Below are positions 45,066-57,188 of a stretch of DNA of 64,000 nt, in pieces; the stretch's first letter is position 1; the number at the start of each line of letters is the position of its first letter. Origin of the DNA: Anaeramoeba flamelloides (taxonomy: Eukaryota; Metamonada; Anaeramoebidae); NCBI GenBank assembly GCA_027625915.1, contig JANTQA010000047.1, forward strand, positions 14,756,001 through 14,820,000, read 5' to 3'. The notes beneath the pieces were generated by a model. The model was not told the DNA's origin and ran no database searches. It was given only the letters and a program-made list of their open reading frames with translations. The position numbers and the translations under genes are program-made.

Positions 45066-45204
45066 ATATATATATATATAAGAAGTTTTAATAGTTACAA
45101 AAAATGTTAAAAAAATATATTTCGTCATATGTTGTTATCTATCATCCTTGATTTTCCCAATAAAAATGAAAAAATCAAAATTTGGTTCCAAAAATATTAA
45201 AAAA

Positions 45205-45955
45205 AAGAAAGAATAGGAGTTTATCAAGGAGATCCTCTTTCTCCTTTATTTTTTGGATTTTTGAGTCATTTCTTAATCACAAAAAAAACTATAAGATCTA
45301 GTTCATCCTGTTAAGTTCCTTTTTTCTAATTTAACTTTAATAATAGAAGGGACTGATTTCAGAAATTGAAAAACAAGTTAATATTAATTTATAAAATAAT
45401 CCAACAATTTGTCTCTAATCTAAATATTGATAAAACTTTAAAATTGGATTAATTATTCAAACTAAAGTATTTTGGAATTTAGATAAAAAAAGAAAAATAT
45501 TTACAAAAACAAATTTTAAAAAATTTAGAAGATAATTTTTAAAAGAACTAAAAATGATTTTTCGTCAACAAAAAAATCACTAATGGAATAAAATTATAAA
45601 TATTTAAATCAATTCCCAAGCCAATTATTTTATGGTCTAGTTATATTAAAATCTAACTCAAAAACGATTTGAATTCAATTGATGTTTGGATAAATAAAAA
45701 AGTAAATAAAATTTTTAAAAAAATTATCGACATTCTCCAATACTAATAACTGAAACGGGCACAAAGATAGATCAATTCAGAGTTTCAATCTCTAAAAGAA
45801 GGTATAATCTCAAAATGAAATTAGAAATATTGGGTTTTTAACTTGATTTAAGAAAAATTTAAATTTTTCAATAAAAGAAAAAGAAAGCATTAATTATGAA
45901 AAAAAAAAATTGGAAAATTCTATCTGATTTTTTAAATTATTTAATTGCCTAAATA
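45205..45955 (+). pseudogene. LINE-type reverse transcriptase fragment
   Basis: At 45208-45252 the plus strand reads GVYQGDPLSPLFFGF, the conserved non-LTR reverse transcriptase motif (GxxQGxPLSPxLF). About 220 bases on, a segment reads LKYFGI, as in the KYLGI motif that follows the palm in LINE ORF2, then a Lys/Asn/Leu-rich thumb-like stretch. There are several in-frame stops and frame changes, no endonuclease part and no poly-A tail recognised, so this is a dead, truncated copy. It is flanked by A6 and the inverted-repeat element at 45978. Confidence 0.75.
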
Positions 45956-46044
45956 AAAGTCGTTTGTATTTAAGAATCGAAAATTGACGAAAATCGAAAA
46001 TTTCCGAAAAAAATATTGATTATTAGTGTTAATTATTGAATATA

Positions 46045-46633
46045 AACTATTTTTCATAAATTTTGACTCACTTTATAATGTTAATGGAAGTTGTTTTGAA
46101 GGTTTATTCCAGTATTCTTTACAAAAAATATTTTTCAATTTTTAGATCAAAATCATTTTTTCTAATTTTGCAAATTTTAGTTTTGCTTTTTCAAATTTTG
46201 TTTTTCTTTTGTTTTTCTTTTTCTTTTTTTTTTTTTTCTTTTGTTTTTCCTTTTTTTTTTTTTTTAAAAAGATCATGTGGAAAAAAAAAAGAGATCTTCG
46301 AAAAGACAAATAATCACTAAGAAAATTTCGGCTATGTAATATCTTTGAAAATGGATTTAATTATTTATAAAAAATCTTGTTGTTCAACTTTTTTTCAGTG
46401 AAAGTCCAGTAATAAAAAATGGGTAATGCTCATTTCAAAAATTGTGACTCACTTTTTTTTAGTTTTTGGTTTTATTTTTTTTTAATTTTTAATATATCAG
46501 GCTTTTATAGATTTAGAATGACTTCAAAGAGAATTACAAATCATATTTAGTTATTAATTGTTTTTGAATACTAAAGGATATTTTTTTTTTCAATTTATTA
46601 TTTCAGGTGAGTCACAATTTTTGAAAAAGAGTT
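46045..46633 (+). mobile_element. Family B element, copy B4, diverged
   Basis: AACTATTTTTCAT to GAAAAAGAGTT with TA flanks (46043-46044, 46634-46635). It shares TTTTTAGATCAAAATCATTT and the central T tract with B1-B3. It is inserted in the 45978-47221 element. Confidence 0.75.
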
Positions 46634-46762
46634 TATTTAATAATTTATTGAATATTTTTCAAATTTATTGATCAAAAAAAATTATTAATATTTCAATATT
46701 TTTATCAATAATTCAAAAATTTTATCAAAATATTCAATAATTCGGTTAATTTTTAGTTTAAG

Positions 46763-46930
46763 TTAGGTTAGGTTAGATTAGGTACCGTTGGATTAGTAGG
46801 AGGTTGGGTTGGGTTGGGTTAGATTGGGTAGGGTAGGGTAGGGTAGGGTAGGGTAGGGTAGGGTAGTTAAAGTAGGAAGTTAGGTGGGTGAAGTGGGTGC
46901 TGTTAGGTTAGTATAGGCTAGTTAAAGTTA
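46763..46930 (+). repeat. G-rich telomere-like array (TTAGG, GGGTT, eight GGGTA)
   Basis: GTTAGGTTAGG, then three to four GGGTT units, then eight exact GGGTA units at 46826-46865, then degenerate GTTAGG/GTGGGTG words to 46930. It has runs of three Gs at a 2-base spacing, the standard requirement for a G-quadruplex on the plus strand. Confidence 0.9.
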
Positions 46931-47418
46931 TATTTTTTTTTAACAATAATTATTGATTAATTTTTTTTTTTTTTTGAATAATTATAATTATTATTGAATC
47001 ATTTTATTTCTGTAAAAAAAATTAAAATATTGAATAATTTGATTAATAATTGAAAAATTAATAAAAAAATTGAAAGTTCAATTATTTTTATCAATAATTC
47101 TAAAATTGTCTCAAAATATTCAATAATTTCAAAAATTTTCAATAAATATTTAATATATTCAATATTTAATACTAATAATCAATAGTTTTTTTCGGAAATT
47201 TTCGATTTTCGTCAATTTTCGTTCTATAAAACCACCCACCAAATAAAAATATAAATAAGAATTTTTAAAATTTAATTAAAAACAAAATTGAACCATAGAT
47301 TTTATTTTGATTATTTCCTTTGTGGTAATTTTATTTTCGAGGAATTTTAAAAATTCTTCACCAAAAATACAAAATAAAAAAAATTAAATTTTTAAAATAA
47401 CAAAGCTTTAATTTGTTA

Positions 47419-50400
47419 TTAATTTGGTCTCCAATTTTCAAGCCACATTCTTTTTTGGAATTTTTCATTTGATAATGGTAACCCATAAGTTAGTGGTCTA
47501 AAAAAATACCACCCAAAGGTAATAAACGACATAATAATTATTGTCATAATTAATTTACAGAGTTTGTTTGTAATAAAAAATTTGAGAAATAAATCAAAAA
47601 TGAATGAAAAGGATAAAATGCCAAATAATAAGGAAGGCAAATAATGATATAACCAGGTTTCTCTTGTTATAAGTACAAAGGGTACTAAAGATAAAATGTA
47701 TCCAAAAAATAGGAAAACAATAATTTCCAAATAATTATCAATATGATCAATAAAATAATTAAAACGAGTGTAGGGAATCAATATTTTTTGTATTAATCCG
47801 CATCTCCCAGATCTCTCATTATTGGATTTGTTTAATTCAATGCTCATTTTCTGATATTTTGCATCACGTATCCTATAAAAGACCATCCCAACTGCAAACA
47901 TTAATAACGAAATAGCTATTAAAAAGACACCAAGCGCAACAAGCCACCAAGTAATTGGATTTCCCATGCAATAAATCCTTTTTCTTAGATTATCACCACC
48001 TACAGAGACCCATTTTTCCCAATAACTGTAAAGTTGTGAAAGAATAATAAATGAGTATTTTGTTTATATGTTGTATTATTATATATAAGAACAAAATTTA
48101 GAATATTAAAAAGTATTATTAATAATAAAAATAAATCAGAAAAATTTAATAAATTTTTCCGAATTATTTTTTAATATTTAATTATTTTTTTGATTTTTAA
48201 GATTTGAAATAAATTTTTAAAAATTGTTAATCAACGTTTAAAAGTATCATTTATTTTGAAAATTACAAATAATTGATAACGGAAGATTATATATATATAT
48301 ATATAATCCTAAAAGTGATTAAAATTTTTTAATAGCATTTCAATTTTTTTGATAAAATCTTGAAATTTAAATATTTTTGCTTTTTGATTTTTGATTTAAA
48401 AGAAAAAAGTAAAGTCCCCATAAAATCAAAAAAAAAATTAGAAAATAAACTAACAGTAAATTTATAATTAATCTAACATGGCTTTAATTTTGCAGAGGAA
48501 TCAATTTAAAATCTGTTACTGTTCAATTTTGGAAACTGTTTTTTTCAATAGTAACATTTGAACTGAATCTCAATTAACCAATTCTTTCCATAGGTTTTAT
48601 TTTTTGGAGTTGCTATATAAAACAAAGGATATAATTAGAACTTTAATTTTCCAAAGGAGGTTTAGTGTCAAAGTATAGATGAGAAAAATCAAAGTAGAAT
48701 TTCCCTATCTTCAAACATAAAATTACTAACAAATGTGAAAAATAAATCATCATTTTTTGATATCTTCTCAAATTTATCTGACTCTTCTTGATTGTTCAAA
48801 ATCAAAGGAAATTGTTTTTCGAAAATTAAATTTTACTTTTCAAAAAAATCACATAATCAAAGTTATCCTTTGTAAATTAATTTGAATTCAGAACATTAAT
48901 TTTGAAAAATCACTCAGATCTAGTAAAATTAGACATTTAATAAAGGTTCCAAAAAAACTGTAAATCATTAATTTTAAAATATCCTTCTTAAACTCAATTC
49001 TCAATCTAACAATCAATTTAAATATCCAAAATGGTTATTCATCATTTATTTATTATACATCTGTAAATCCAACATGTTTGTTAATCTGTTACTACTCAAA
49101 TAAAAGAATTAAATGTTTCTGATCTCTATTTTATATGATATTTTTTTGAATGGGGGTAATTTCTGTTAACATTTGTAGATTCTTGAGATTTGAAGATTTT
49201 TTTCATGGTGGTAATTTGGCTATATAACACATGAACGAGGTTCGGTTTTCACCAATACCATTTATTTTTGAGGAAATTAATGGAAAATGAAAAATAATAT
49301 ATACATTTGCTTCTCATATATCAGCCATTTTAAATTGTGTTTAAGAATAAGTCATAATAAAAAGGGGTATCTCGCTCCGTTCAAACAATATTTCTCATTT
49401 TGAAACTTGATGTGAAAAAAAAAAAAAAAATTGTCTACAAATGTTGGGAATCCACAAATGTCTACATTTTACGAAAGTGCTCATTTTTTCAGTGAGGAAA
49501 TTAAAGATCCATATTACTGTTGAGAGAAAAATGTTGGACAGAGGAAAATGGTTTGACACCATTTTTAATTTTGAACATTACTGAAAATGATTTTTAATTT
49601 CAATCGTTTGTGAAATAACTAAAGAAAATAACAATATTTCTACTTATTAGAATAACGATTAATGTAATTCTACTTTTTCAAAACCTTATCTCTTATAATC
49701 TAAATCAAGTTTAAAAATGACCATTTTCAGAATTAATAGTAAACTTTACCAAACTTGGATTTTTGTTAAAATAGCAATATCTACTTTAGTTATCAACCAT
49801 TCAAATGAGTATTCTACACACACCACAGACTAATGAACTTGTAACACATTAAAACTTGGATTTATATAAAATTCACCTAGTTATCAATAGGATTTGTTTT
49901 CGATTTTACATATGTTCCCAATTAAAAATGGTGTCAAACCATTTTTCTGTGTCCAACATTTTTCTCCTAACAGTTAATCGAAATTTTGTTTTTGAATACG
50001 TTTGTCAATAAAAAAGATCAAAACAATCATTAATAGGAAAATTTGATACTCTATTTTAACAATTCACATTTTAACATTTCTTTTAATGAAAAATTTAAGG
50101 TTTGTAAACTCCCTTCCAAAAATTTGGACACACCCAAAATCAAAAATAGGCTAAAAAAAATTCAATTATTTGATTTTTTTTTTCAAAGCCTCATTTAAGT
50201 TACCCGAGAACTTAAAGGTTTTATAATTCAGAATTTTTATACAAAAAAAAAAAAATAAAAATAAAATAAAATAAACAATAATCTCAAAATTATAAATAGG
50301 TGTGTTCAAAATAATGAAATGAGTCAAACAAAAAATGTATTGGCCAAATTTGTTGAAAATTTCACCAACAATTATTGATCGATCAAAGGGTTTAGGTACC

Positions 50401-53088
50401 ATAACAATTTTGTGTGATTTTTCTATCGAAAAAAACACAAATATAACTTAATACTACTCGTTTGAAAAAATTTATTTCCATATCCAACAAAATGATGGCG
50501 TAATTGAAAAAAAGGAAATGAAAGCAAAACAAAAAATACAAAAAAAGAAAAAAAATTGAAAAATAAAAGATTCAACTCTGGTTTGCTTTCTTTCTATAAA
50601 AAGAGTCATAAGATGATATTTTAGTTTTAAAGTTTCATTTCATGGTGTCACTCACAAAATCTTTTTCTTCAGAAATTTTTTCGCAAATCAAATTTTATAA
50701 AAAATGGAAAAATGTAGTATCTTCCTTAAGGGACTAGTAACTCTTATTTATTTTTTTTTCCCAAAGGTAATAGAGTAATTATTTACATAAAGATACAATT
50801 AAACCCGATATGCAACTTCATTTGTCAACTTTGGAGAAATGAATATTCATTTTTAAAAGATTTCATTTTTCCAATGAAATTTTCAGTCAAAAGATCTGAT
50901 CCTTTTTTGTTTGTATTTTTGGATCAATTAGATTATGAAAAAATTGGCAAAAAAATTTAATTTTGAAGAAATATCACTTTTAGTAATTTCTGAGAGTCTT
51001 TATGAACAAGTAACCTTGAACTTTTAATATTATTTTAAAAATACATGAAAAATAAATCAAATATTGTATCCTTGAAGATCTAAAAAATTTGAACATTTAT
51101 TGTATTCACAAATATTTATTCAATTTCATGAAATTTAAAAGACTAGTCAATATACTTTTTCAAATATCAAGAATATAAACAAGTAACTGTTTGTATTAAA
51201 ATCAGGTATTTGATAATATCTATTATTATTTTTTAGTATTAGAAATATGCATTTGAATTGTTTTATTTGTTTGAAAATCTTGAAAAAATTGAGAAATAAA
51301 TGTAAAACCTATTTGATACATTTAATCATTGGGTTGTTAATGACTTACTGAAATAATTAAGATTGAGTTATTAATTATTGATTATAAATAATCAAATTAA
51401 AAAGTATTTCTTTAGATAATAAGTTGGATTTTCCAGGTTTTAAAAAAGTATTTCGGGAGAATTTTTAATTCGATTCTTTGGTTCTTTTTCTAGGATTTTT
51501 TCATTCAATCCGAGAAAAAATTTATTTGGTCTGTTCTTTGAATCAAAGAAATTATATTTTTTACAAGTTTAAAATAATTATTATATTTTTTTTGAAATTA
51601 AGTTGATTTTTTAAACGTAGTTATTATAGAACTTGGTGGTTTCATTTTTAAAGTGCATTTTTGTACACTTCCTTTACAGGCAATAAGATTTCAATCTTCT
51701 TTCAAAGAAAATTATTTTTTTTAAATAATTCAGAAATATAGTTGGATTTTGAACGTTTCTCAAAAATGAGAAAAATGGATCAGACTTTAAAAACAATAAT
51801 TAATTTCTGAAAATAGTATTAAAAGTAAGCCATGTATTGTAGTTATCAGATTTTTACTTTATTTTTCAATTTCAAGATACGGTAAAATTTTTTTTAATTT
51901 GTTATTAAATTTACTTGTTGATTTTTTTTAGTTTACTAGTCCCTTAACAAGAAAAATTCGAATAAAAAAATAAAAAGCTTACTTAACTGCTGTTCCCATA
52001 AATAAAGGCCAGTGATACCATTTTGAAGAATAAGGATGTGTTGTAGTAATTGCCATATTTGAGTTATGCATAACTTGATTTAAATGTAAGAATTTTTCCC
52101 AAAATGTTTGGATACCAATTTTGCTTTGTCTCGGTGCGTTGTCCTTGTCTGATAAAGAGAGTCGAAATTGGTGAGACATAAAGACATCACCAGTACCATG
52201 GTAAGGTAATAATTCGAAATGGAAATAATAGCAAGCAAAGAAGATCGCCACTGTTGTGCCAATTACAATTGAAGCCTTGACTAAGTAGTGTTTAATTAAA
52301 GCAATGAAAGATGGTTGCCTTGCGTTTCTTGAAGAAGAAGAAAGCACGATCAAGATCTGGAAAATTGCAAAGGCAGCGCCCACCCCAAGCGCAGTCAATT
52401 TCACGGAAATGCTGCAGGCCAATCCCGCCGAAGAGATGAATGTAAACAAATACCACCTTGTTGTGAAAGGCTTACACTTTGCCGATTTGATAAGGAACAA
52501 AACCGTCAGGGATAAGAAAAAAATTAAAAAGGCATCCGTGACGATCATTCGTGATTCAACAATCAAAGAATTTTCAAAGGCAATCATGAGTCCTGCAAGA
52601 GCAGCGGCATACATTGAACAGCCAAATTCCCTGATTGTTAAATAAAGGATGGGTGCAATCAAGGAGGATACGATCGAGGGCGCCATCCTCAGGCAGGTAT
52701 AATTGATATTCGATGGGTATTCAACAGAAATTGAATCAAACCCAAACGTTGGATCAAATGAACATGCCCTTGCAACCATAGCCAAGATCAACTTAGCCAA
52801 GGGTGGGTGGATGTCAAAAAAATATTCGCCTTTCAAATACCAATTAGTAAACTTTCCAAAATGCACCTCATCAAAAATTACTTCTTTCGGCTCTGAGAGT
52901 CTCCAAAGACGACAATAAAAGGACACAAAGGTAACCATCAGAAAAAAGAATAGGTTGTACATTGGGTGTCCATTTGTGATACTGTCGTGTTGATTAGATA
53001 AAAATTTTATATCAAAGCCGGAAGAGTTTGCGCGCTGGCAAAGATTTTTAAACTGATTTTTTTTCTTACGTTGTTCTTCGTTTGTCAT
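47419..53088 (-). CDS. Protein O-mannosyltransferase (GT39) without MIR domain
   Basis: Exon 1 is 53088-51983 and exon 2 is 48025-47419. The GTAAGC donor and TTTACAG acceptor splice within a codon, giving 570 residues. The N-terminus carries the hallmark PMT loop: IFDEVHFGKF with Asp73-Glu74, then FFDIHPPLAK (90-99). It continues through several membrane helices to FELLPYHGTGDVFM (291-304). HNSNMAITTTHPYSSKWYHW (341-360) and, across the splice, RIYCMGNPITWW are the PMT C-terminal membrane-region signatures. PMTs transfer mannose from dolichyl-phosphate mannose to Ser/Thr of proteins entering the ER. In animal and fungal PMTs a MIR domain of about 180 residues lies between the GTGD segment and the HPYSS segment; here only about 40 residues separate them. 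The gene is oriented away from the RGS gene's promoter side. The product is probably an ER multi-pass enzyme; substrates are unknown. Confidence 0.93.
49517..49973. mobile_element. Inverted-repeat MITE with 3 bp TTA duplication (PIF/Harbinger-like)
   Basis: Left arm CTGTTGAGAGAAAAATGTTG and a right arm ending CAACATTTTTCTCCTAACAG pair over about 55 bp, including TGGTTTGACACCATTTTTAA. TTA is present on both sides (49514-49516, 49974-49976). A 3 bp TWA duplication is typical of PIF/Harbinger. No transposase frame. Confidence 0.75.
50100..50460 (-). repeat. Family C-related segment
   Basis: GGTGTGTTCAAAAT, AAATTTGTTGAAAATTTCA and ATTATTGATCGATCAAAGG match the right arm of family C (40290-40420) and the reverse complement of its left arm. 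The open frame at 50166-50438 lies in it and has no protein-like features. Confidence 0.5.
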
Positions 53089-54599
53089 GAAATGAATGCG
53101 TGCTTAATTGGGTTTTTGGAAAAAAATAATTTATTAATTTCCCAGATTGCTTTTTATTTGGTAGTCACAACTCCCTATTTTCTTTTCTTTTCTTTTTTGT
53201 GTTTTTTCATCTAAAGAAAACCACTAAATCTTTCATTTTAGTATTTAGACTAATGGAATAAAATTATTAGACAGAAATTTTGTAATGCTTTATTCGATTC
53301 TTTTTTTTTTGAAAGGATTAGTGTCACTTGAGATAAGACACTAAAATTAAGTAGGTTGCAATTAAAAGTAACACTTATGAGTGTCACATTGTTCAAAGGG
53401 ACAATAAAAAAGCTCTTATAAATATTATTCATCAATAAATTATTAATTTATTTTACAATCGTACAAATACAATTTATATTTTTTTTATCAGAACTCATCA
53501 AAAAATGAAAAATAAAATTAAAAAAAAAGTTAGAAAAATACTACTTTCATTAACTATTCATCAATAATAAGAAAGTTTATTCACAATAAAATCAAAATTC
53601 CAGACTTCTAATACATTGGACTATTGTATTTTCAATTGTTTGCAAAAAAAATGAAACAAAATTTTATATTAATTTTTTAAAAATACAGATCTTACAATCA
53701 TGTAACATTTCCAAATTTTAATTCCAGAAACAAGTTAAATTATTAATTTCCATTTTTGGCTTTGGGAACTTTGGTGGTTTGTTTTTATTTTTGGAATGTG
53801 ATTATTTTTGACAATTAAACGAAAATTTCGATATTTTTCTTTTACCATTACAATATGTGAAATAATCTTGGCAGGGTTTTTAATTTGTGTTTTTATAAAT
53901 TGTTTGTTTTGTTTTTGTAAGTAATTGATTTTTTTTTTAAAGAGTGTTGATTTGTTTTTAATTGTTGTTTTTGAATTTTATTCTATTACTCCTAAAAAAT
54001 ACAGTTAAGTATAACTATACTTTCCAAATTAAACAGTATTTACAATAGTATTTTTACCAAATGATTTTTCCACAATCTTCCAACTTCAGACACCCTCTTT
54101 TTGAACTAACCCAATCAAATTTGAAAAAACTTATAACCCAAATCTACAATCACCAAATCTTTCAATTTGATCAGAAAAAAACAACAAAAAAGACGAAAAT
54201 TTTTCTGAAAAACTATTTTGTATCTATCTAAATGTGTAAAAATGATTTCTTAAATTTTCAAAAATTTTTTTAAAACTTTTGATTTAACCAATTTCACTTT
54301 ACAGTTGTGGAAAAAAAGTAAAACAGGTAAAAAAAGTGAAGCATATTTTTTCATTGTGAACCTTACTATTATTTTCCAATTAAAAAATGAAAATTTTTAG
54401 TTCACATTCCAAAATTATTTTTCTAGTTTATTAGTTGAAGTAAAACCAAAGATCTTTACAACATCTTTTAGAAATGATATTTTGAGACAATAAATCGAAC
54501 TTCCTTAGTTAACTCTAAGACAAAATTTTTAACTCTGGTAATTTGATTGTAGTAGTAATTTTTAATATTCCTTTTGGAGATTGATATAAAAATTTTCAT

Positions 54600-54895
54600 G
54601 TATTAATTGGATAATAACAGTAATAGAAACTAAATACTAAAATTAAAATCAATTAAAAGAATAAACCAATTAACTTTTAATAATAATCCATTACATTATT
54701 TTAGAATATTTCAATCAAACCAACAAATTCAATTAGATCTACCTTTTTTACGAAATTGATGTGGTTTTGGAGATCTCAAAAATAGTCGAATTTTTTGAAC
54801 AAATTTTTAATAATTCATCAATCAAAGAAAAACCCATATCAAAAGATAATATTATAAAAAATGATATTGTGTTGAATCCTCCATTTTGTCTTTAT
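54600..54895 (-). repeat. Dispersed repeat family F, copy 2
   Basis: Its reverse complement is collinear with 29735-30000, through TGAGATCTCCAAAACCACAT and ATGTAATGGATTATTATT. Confidence 0.6.
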
Positions 54896-56189
54896 TTAAT
54901 TATTTTTTCTTTTATTGATTGATCTTAAACTTTAAATTTTTAGGTTCTATTAATGTTCCCAATTAATAATTTCATCCTTTTTTTTTGAAACATTTAATTT
55001 GTTGAAATGTGTTCAAAACCTGATACAAGTGTAACCGGGCTTATTATATGGAAAGATCAATTTGATTCTCTTTCTTTTACTCCAATCACCCCTTTGTATT
55101 GGAATCTTTTCAATTGTGATTCATTTCTAATCAATTCACTTCAGTTTATATACTAATGATACTCTTTATCTAATTAGAAGTACACCAGTTTACTAAAGAT
55201 CTACTCTTGTATCATTTTTCAATTAGATAATTTTTTTTTATTCTTTTTACCCACCTAAACCAATTAAAACATTTTTGAAGAAGTAAACCAAACAACTTAA
55301 AAATTATAATTTTAAAGACTTTATATCTTTTTCAAATTCCATAGAAGTTTTTTTTATTTCTTCTGTAAACATTGATATGAGAAATTATTTGTTGATCTGA
55401 AATTAATTGAATATAATCTATGATTTTTTTTGATCTCATTTTTATATAACAATTTAGAACATGAAAATGCTTGTTCGATTTTTCTTCTTGTTGACGATAA
55501 AAACTATTTTCCTAGATGATAAATCTTGACAAAATTTCTCTTAGAATGGGAAACTTAGAACTGTATTTGATATATTTAAATAATTTTTTATGGACTTGTT
55601 ATAAATACCTGTTTTTGAGTAAAATTGGTTGTGCATTGTTTTCTCGAAAAAAAATGTAATTTTTTTTTTTCCTTTTTTTGAAATAGTTTTCTCAACCTCT
55701 TTTAAAATATACACTATTGCTACTGATTGAAAAATAGGTATTAATATAACATGTCATTTTTTATCAAAACTTTAAAAAGAGAATCTCTGAAAATGTTCTT
55801 GAAATTAAAAAAAAAAAATTTACCTCTTTGTTAGAATTAGATTTAAACTATTTTTTGAAAAATTGAAAAAAAAAAAACCAAAAAAAATCAAAATAAAGTT
55901 GAAATATTCAGAAAATGAACACACTATAAATTCTATGTCACAATTTTAATCACTTATTTTAGAAAAAAAAAAAACAAAAATAAAAAAAATTAAAATAGAA
56001 ACATAATAATTTTTATAATTGAAGAAATGTGATTTATTTATTCTTTTATTTATTTATAGAAAGGAGTAATTAAAGAAAAATCACTAAATTAAAAAAAGAG
56101 AAGAAGAAAAATAATTAATATATATATATATATATATATAATATAATAAATTTATCATTTTCATGACCAAATAGAAACTATCCACTGTC

Positions 56190-56480
56190 GTTAGGTTTTC
56201 CAGCATTTAAAAGAATTGAGTAAAATCCTTGATTTTACTAAATTATTATTAATTCTGTAAAACCTAGACACTTTCCCTGAATACACAGGAGGGGCAAAAA
56301 CCCGATAGAAAGGTTATCATTATATATAAAAATTCCACATTCCGTGATTAATAATTGGTATTCCACTGTCGTTAGTTTTTTTTTTAATTTAAAAGAATGG
56401 AGTAAAATATTTAATTTTGCTCAATTCTTTTGAATTAAAAAAAAAAAAAAAAAAAAAAACATAGACACGACTCTCAGAGT
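56190..56480. repeat. Two family D foldbacks in tandem
   Basis: CCACTGTCGTTAG starts hairpins at 56192 and 56352. Each rises through TTTAAAAGAATTGAGTAAAAT-type arms and returns to an ACATAGACAC or CCTAGACACTTTCC end. The second contains an A-run of about 23. Confidence 0.65.
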
Positions 56481-56549
56481 GGGGCACTGGGTGACCGAAT
56501 TTATATTTTTTTTACTATTTAAAAGATTTTTTGTTTTCACTTTATTTTT

Positions 56550-57188
56550 ATTATTTTTTCTTTATTACCTTAAGTTTTCTAACCATAAGAACTTTGATGA
56601 AAAATTTCCGACAAGCACAGTAAATTTCATAATTTTGATTAATCATGTTGAAAGAGTTTCTGTGTATTTTTTCTAAGAATAACTTTTTCGTATAATTTCT
56701 TATCTCGAATTTTTGACAATTTTTTTTTCCACTTGATTCTGATAAATTTATACCTTTCACAATACTAAATGAAGTGGTTTATATTTTCATAATAATGAGT
56801 ACAATAATCACTTTTTTTACATTTTTCTTTTTTTGTATATGTGTTATATTCAGATTTATTTTTTAAAACATATGAGTATCTATTTAATCCATATGTAAAA
56901 GTTCTAAATTTGAGAAATGTAGTACTTGTTTTATATTTTAGATAATTTTTAATTTTAAAATTAAATTTTTCATTTTTGATAATTTTGTAGTATTCTTTTA
57001 TTTTCCAACTTAGATTGTTTTTCAAATTATTTAGATATTCATTTTTTATCTTTTTTTTTAAAAAATTAAAAGACTCTGTTTTCCAAATATTTATTTCTTT
57101 ATTGGGTTTATAATCAAATTTAATAAGTTTTATAAGTTCTTTATATTCTGTTTTTTGAAGTTTTTGAGTAAATTTCCAAGAAATGCAA
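56550..57188 (-). pseudogene. LINE ORF2 C-terminal fragment with Cys/His motif
   Basis: Reading leftwards from 57188 the frame gives SWKFTQKLQKTEYKELIKLI, a Trp-rich middle, then FRTFTYGLNRYSYVLKNK and a CKKSDYC...NINHF segment continuing, past one in-frame TAG, as YCERYKFIRIKW. This is the order (LRTG-like, Cys-x-x-Cys, HFL-x-x-C, Tyr, Arg) found at the end of LINE ORF2 proteins. The 5' part is missing; the break coincides with family E copy 3. Confidence 0.7.

Larger units (their letters stand above)
45978..47221. mobile_element. Inverted-repeat element with G-rich core, containing B4
   Basis: Arms of about 65 bp start CGAAAATTGACGAAAATCGA at 45978 and end with the complement at 47221. Further in, AT-rich segments with TATTGAATAATT words repeat. 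Family B copy B4 sits just inside the left arm, and a GGGTT/GGGTA array lies near the centre. No transposase frame; target duplication not clear. Confidence 0.7.
39326..47418. other. Eight-kilobase gene-free region packed with mobile-element copies
   Basis: It holds family C copy 3, family J copy 2, six family A palindromes, three family B elements, a TGACA-rich segment, a LINE fragment and an inverted-repeat element with a G-rich array. Unassigned parts are 39326-39650, 41180-41340, 41545-42055 and 42820-43290; they are AT-rich and show nothing I can name. Confidence 0.7.
48026..51982 (-). other. Very large intron (3957 bp) of the mannosyltransferase gene
   Basis: GTAAGC donor at 51982-51981 and a TTTACAG acceptor at 48026. 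The exons it separates join exactly where other PMTs are continuous, so no exon is needed inside. It holds the TTA-flanked element at 49517-49973, a family C-related segment at 50100-50460 and otherwise AT-rich sequence. Confidence 0.8.

Noticed and set aside
46763-46930. True interstitial telomere or chromosome end
   Set aside because: Units are mixed (TTAGG, GGGTT, GGGTA), the array is short, and it is enclosed in an inverted-repeat element; kept only as telomere-like.
50166-50438. 90-codon minus-strand open frame in the mannosyltransferase intron
   Set aside because: It lies in a family C-related segment and has no protein-like pattern.
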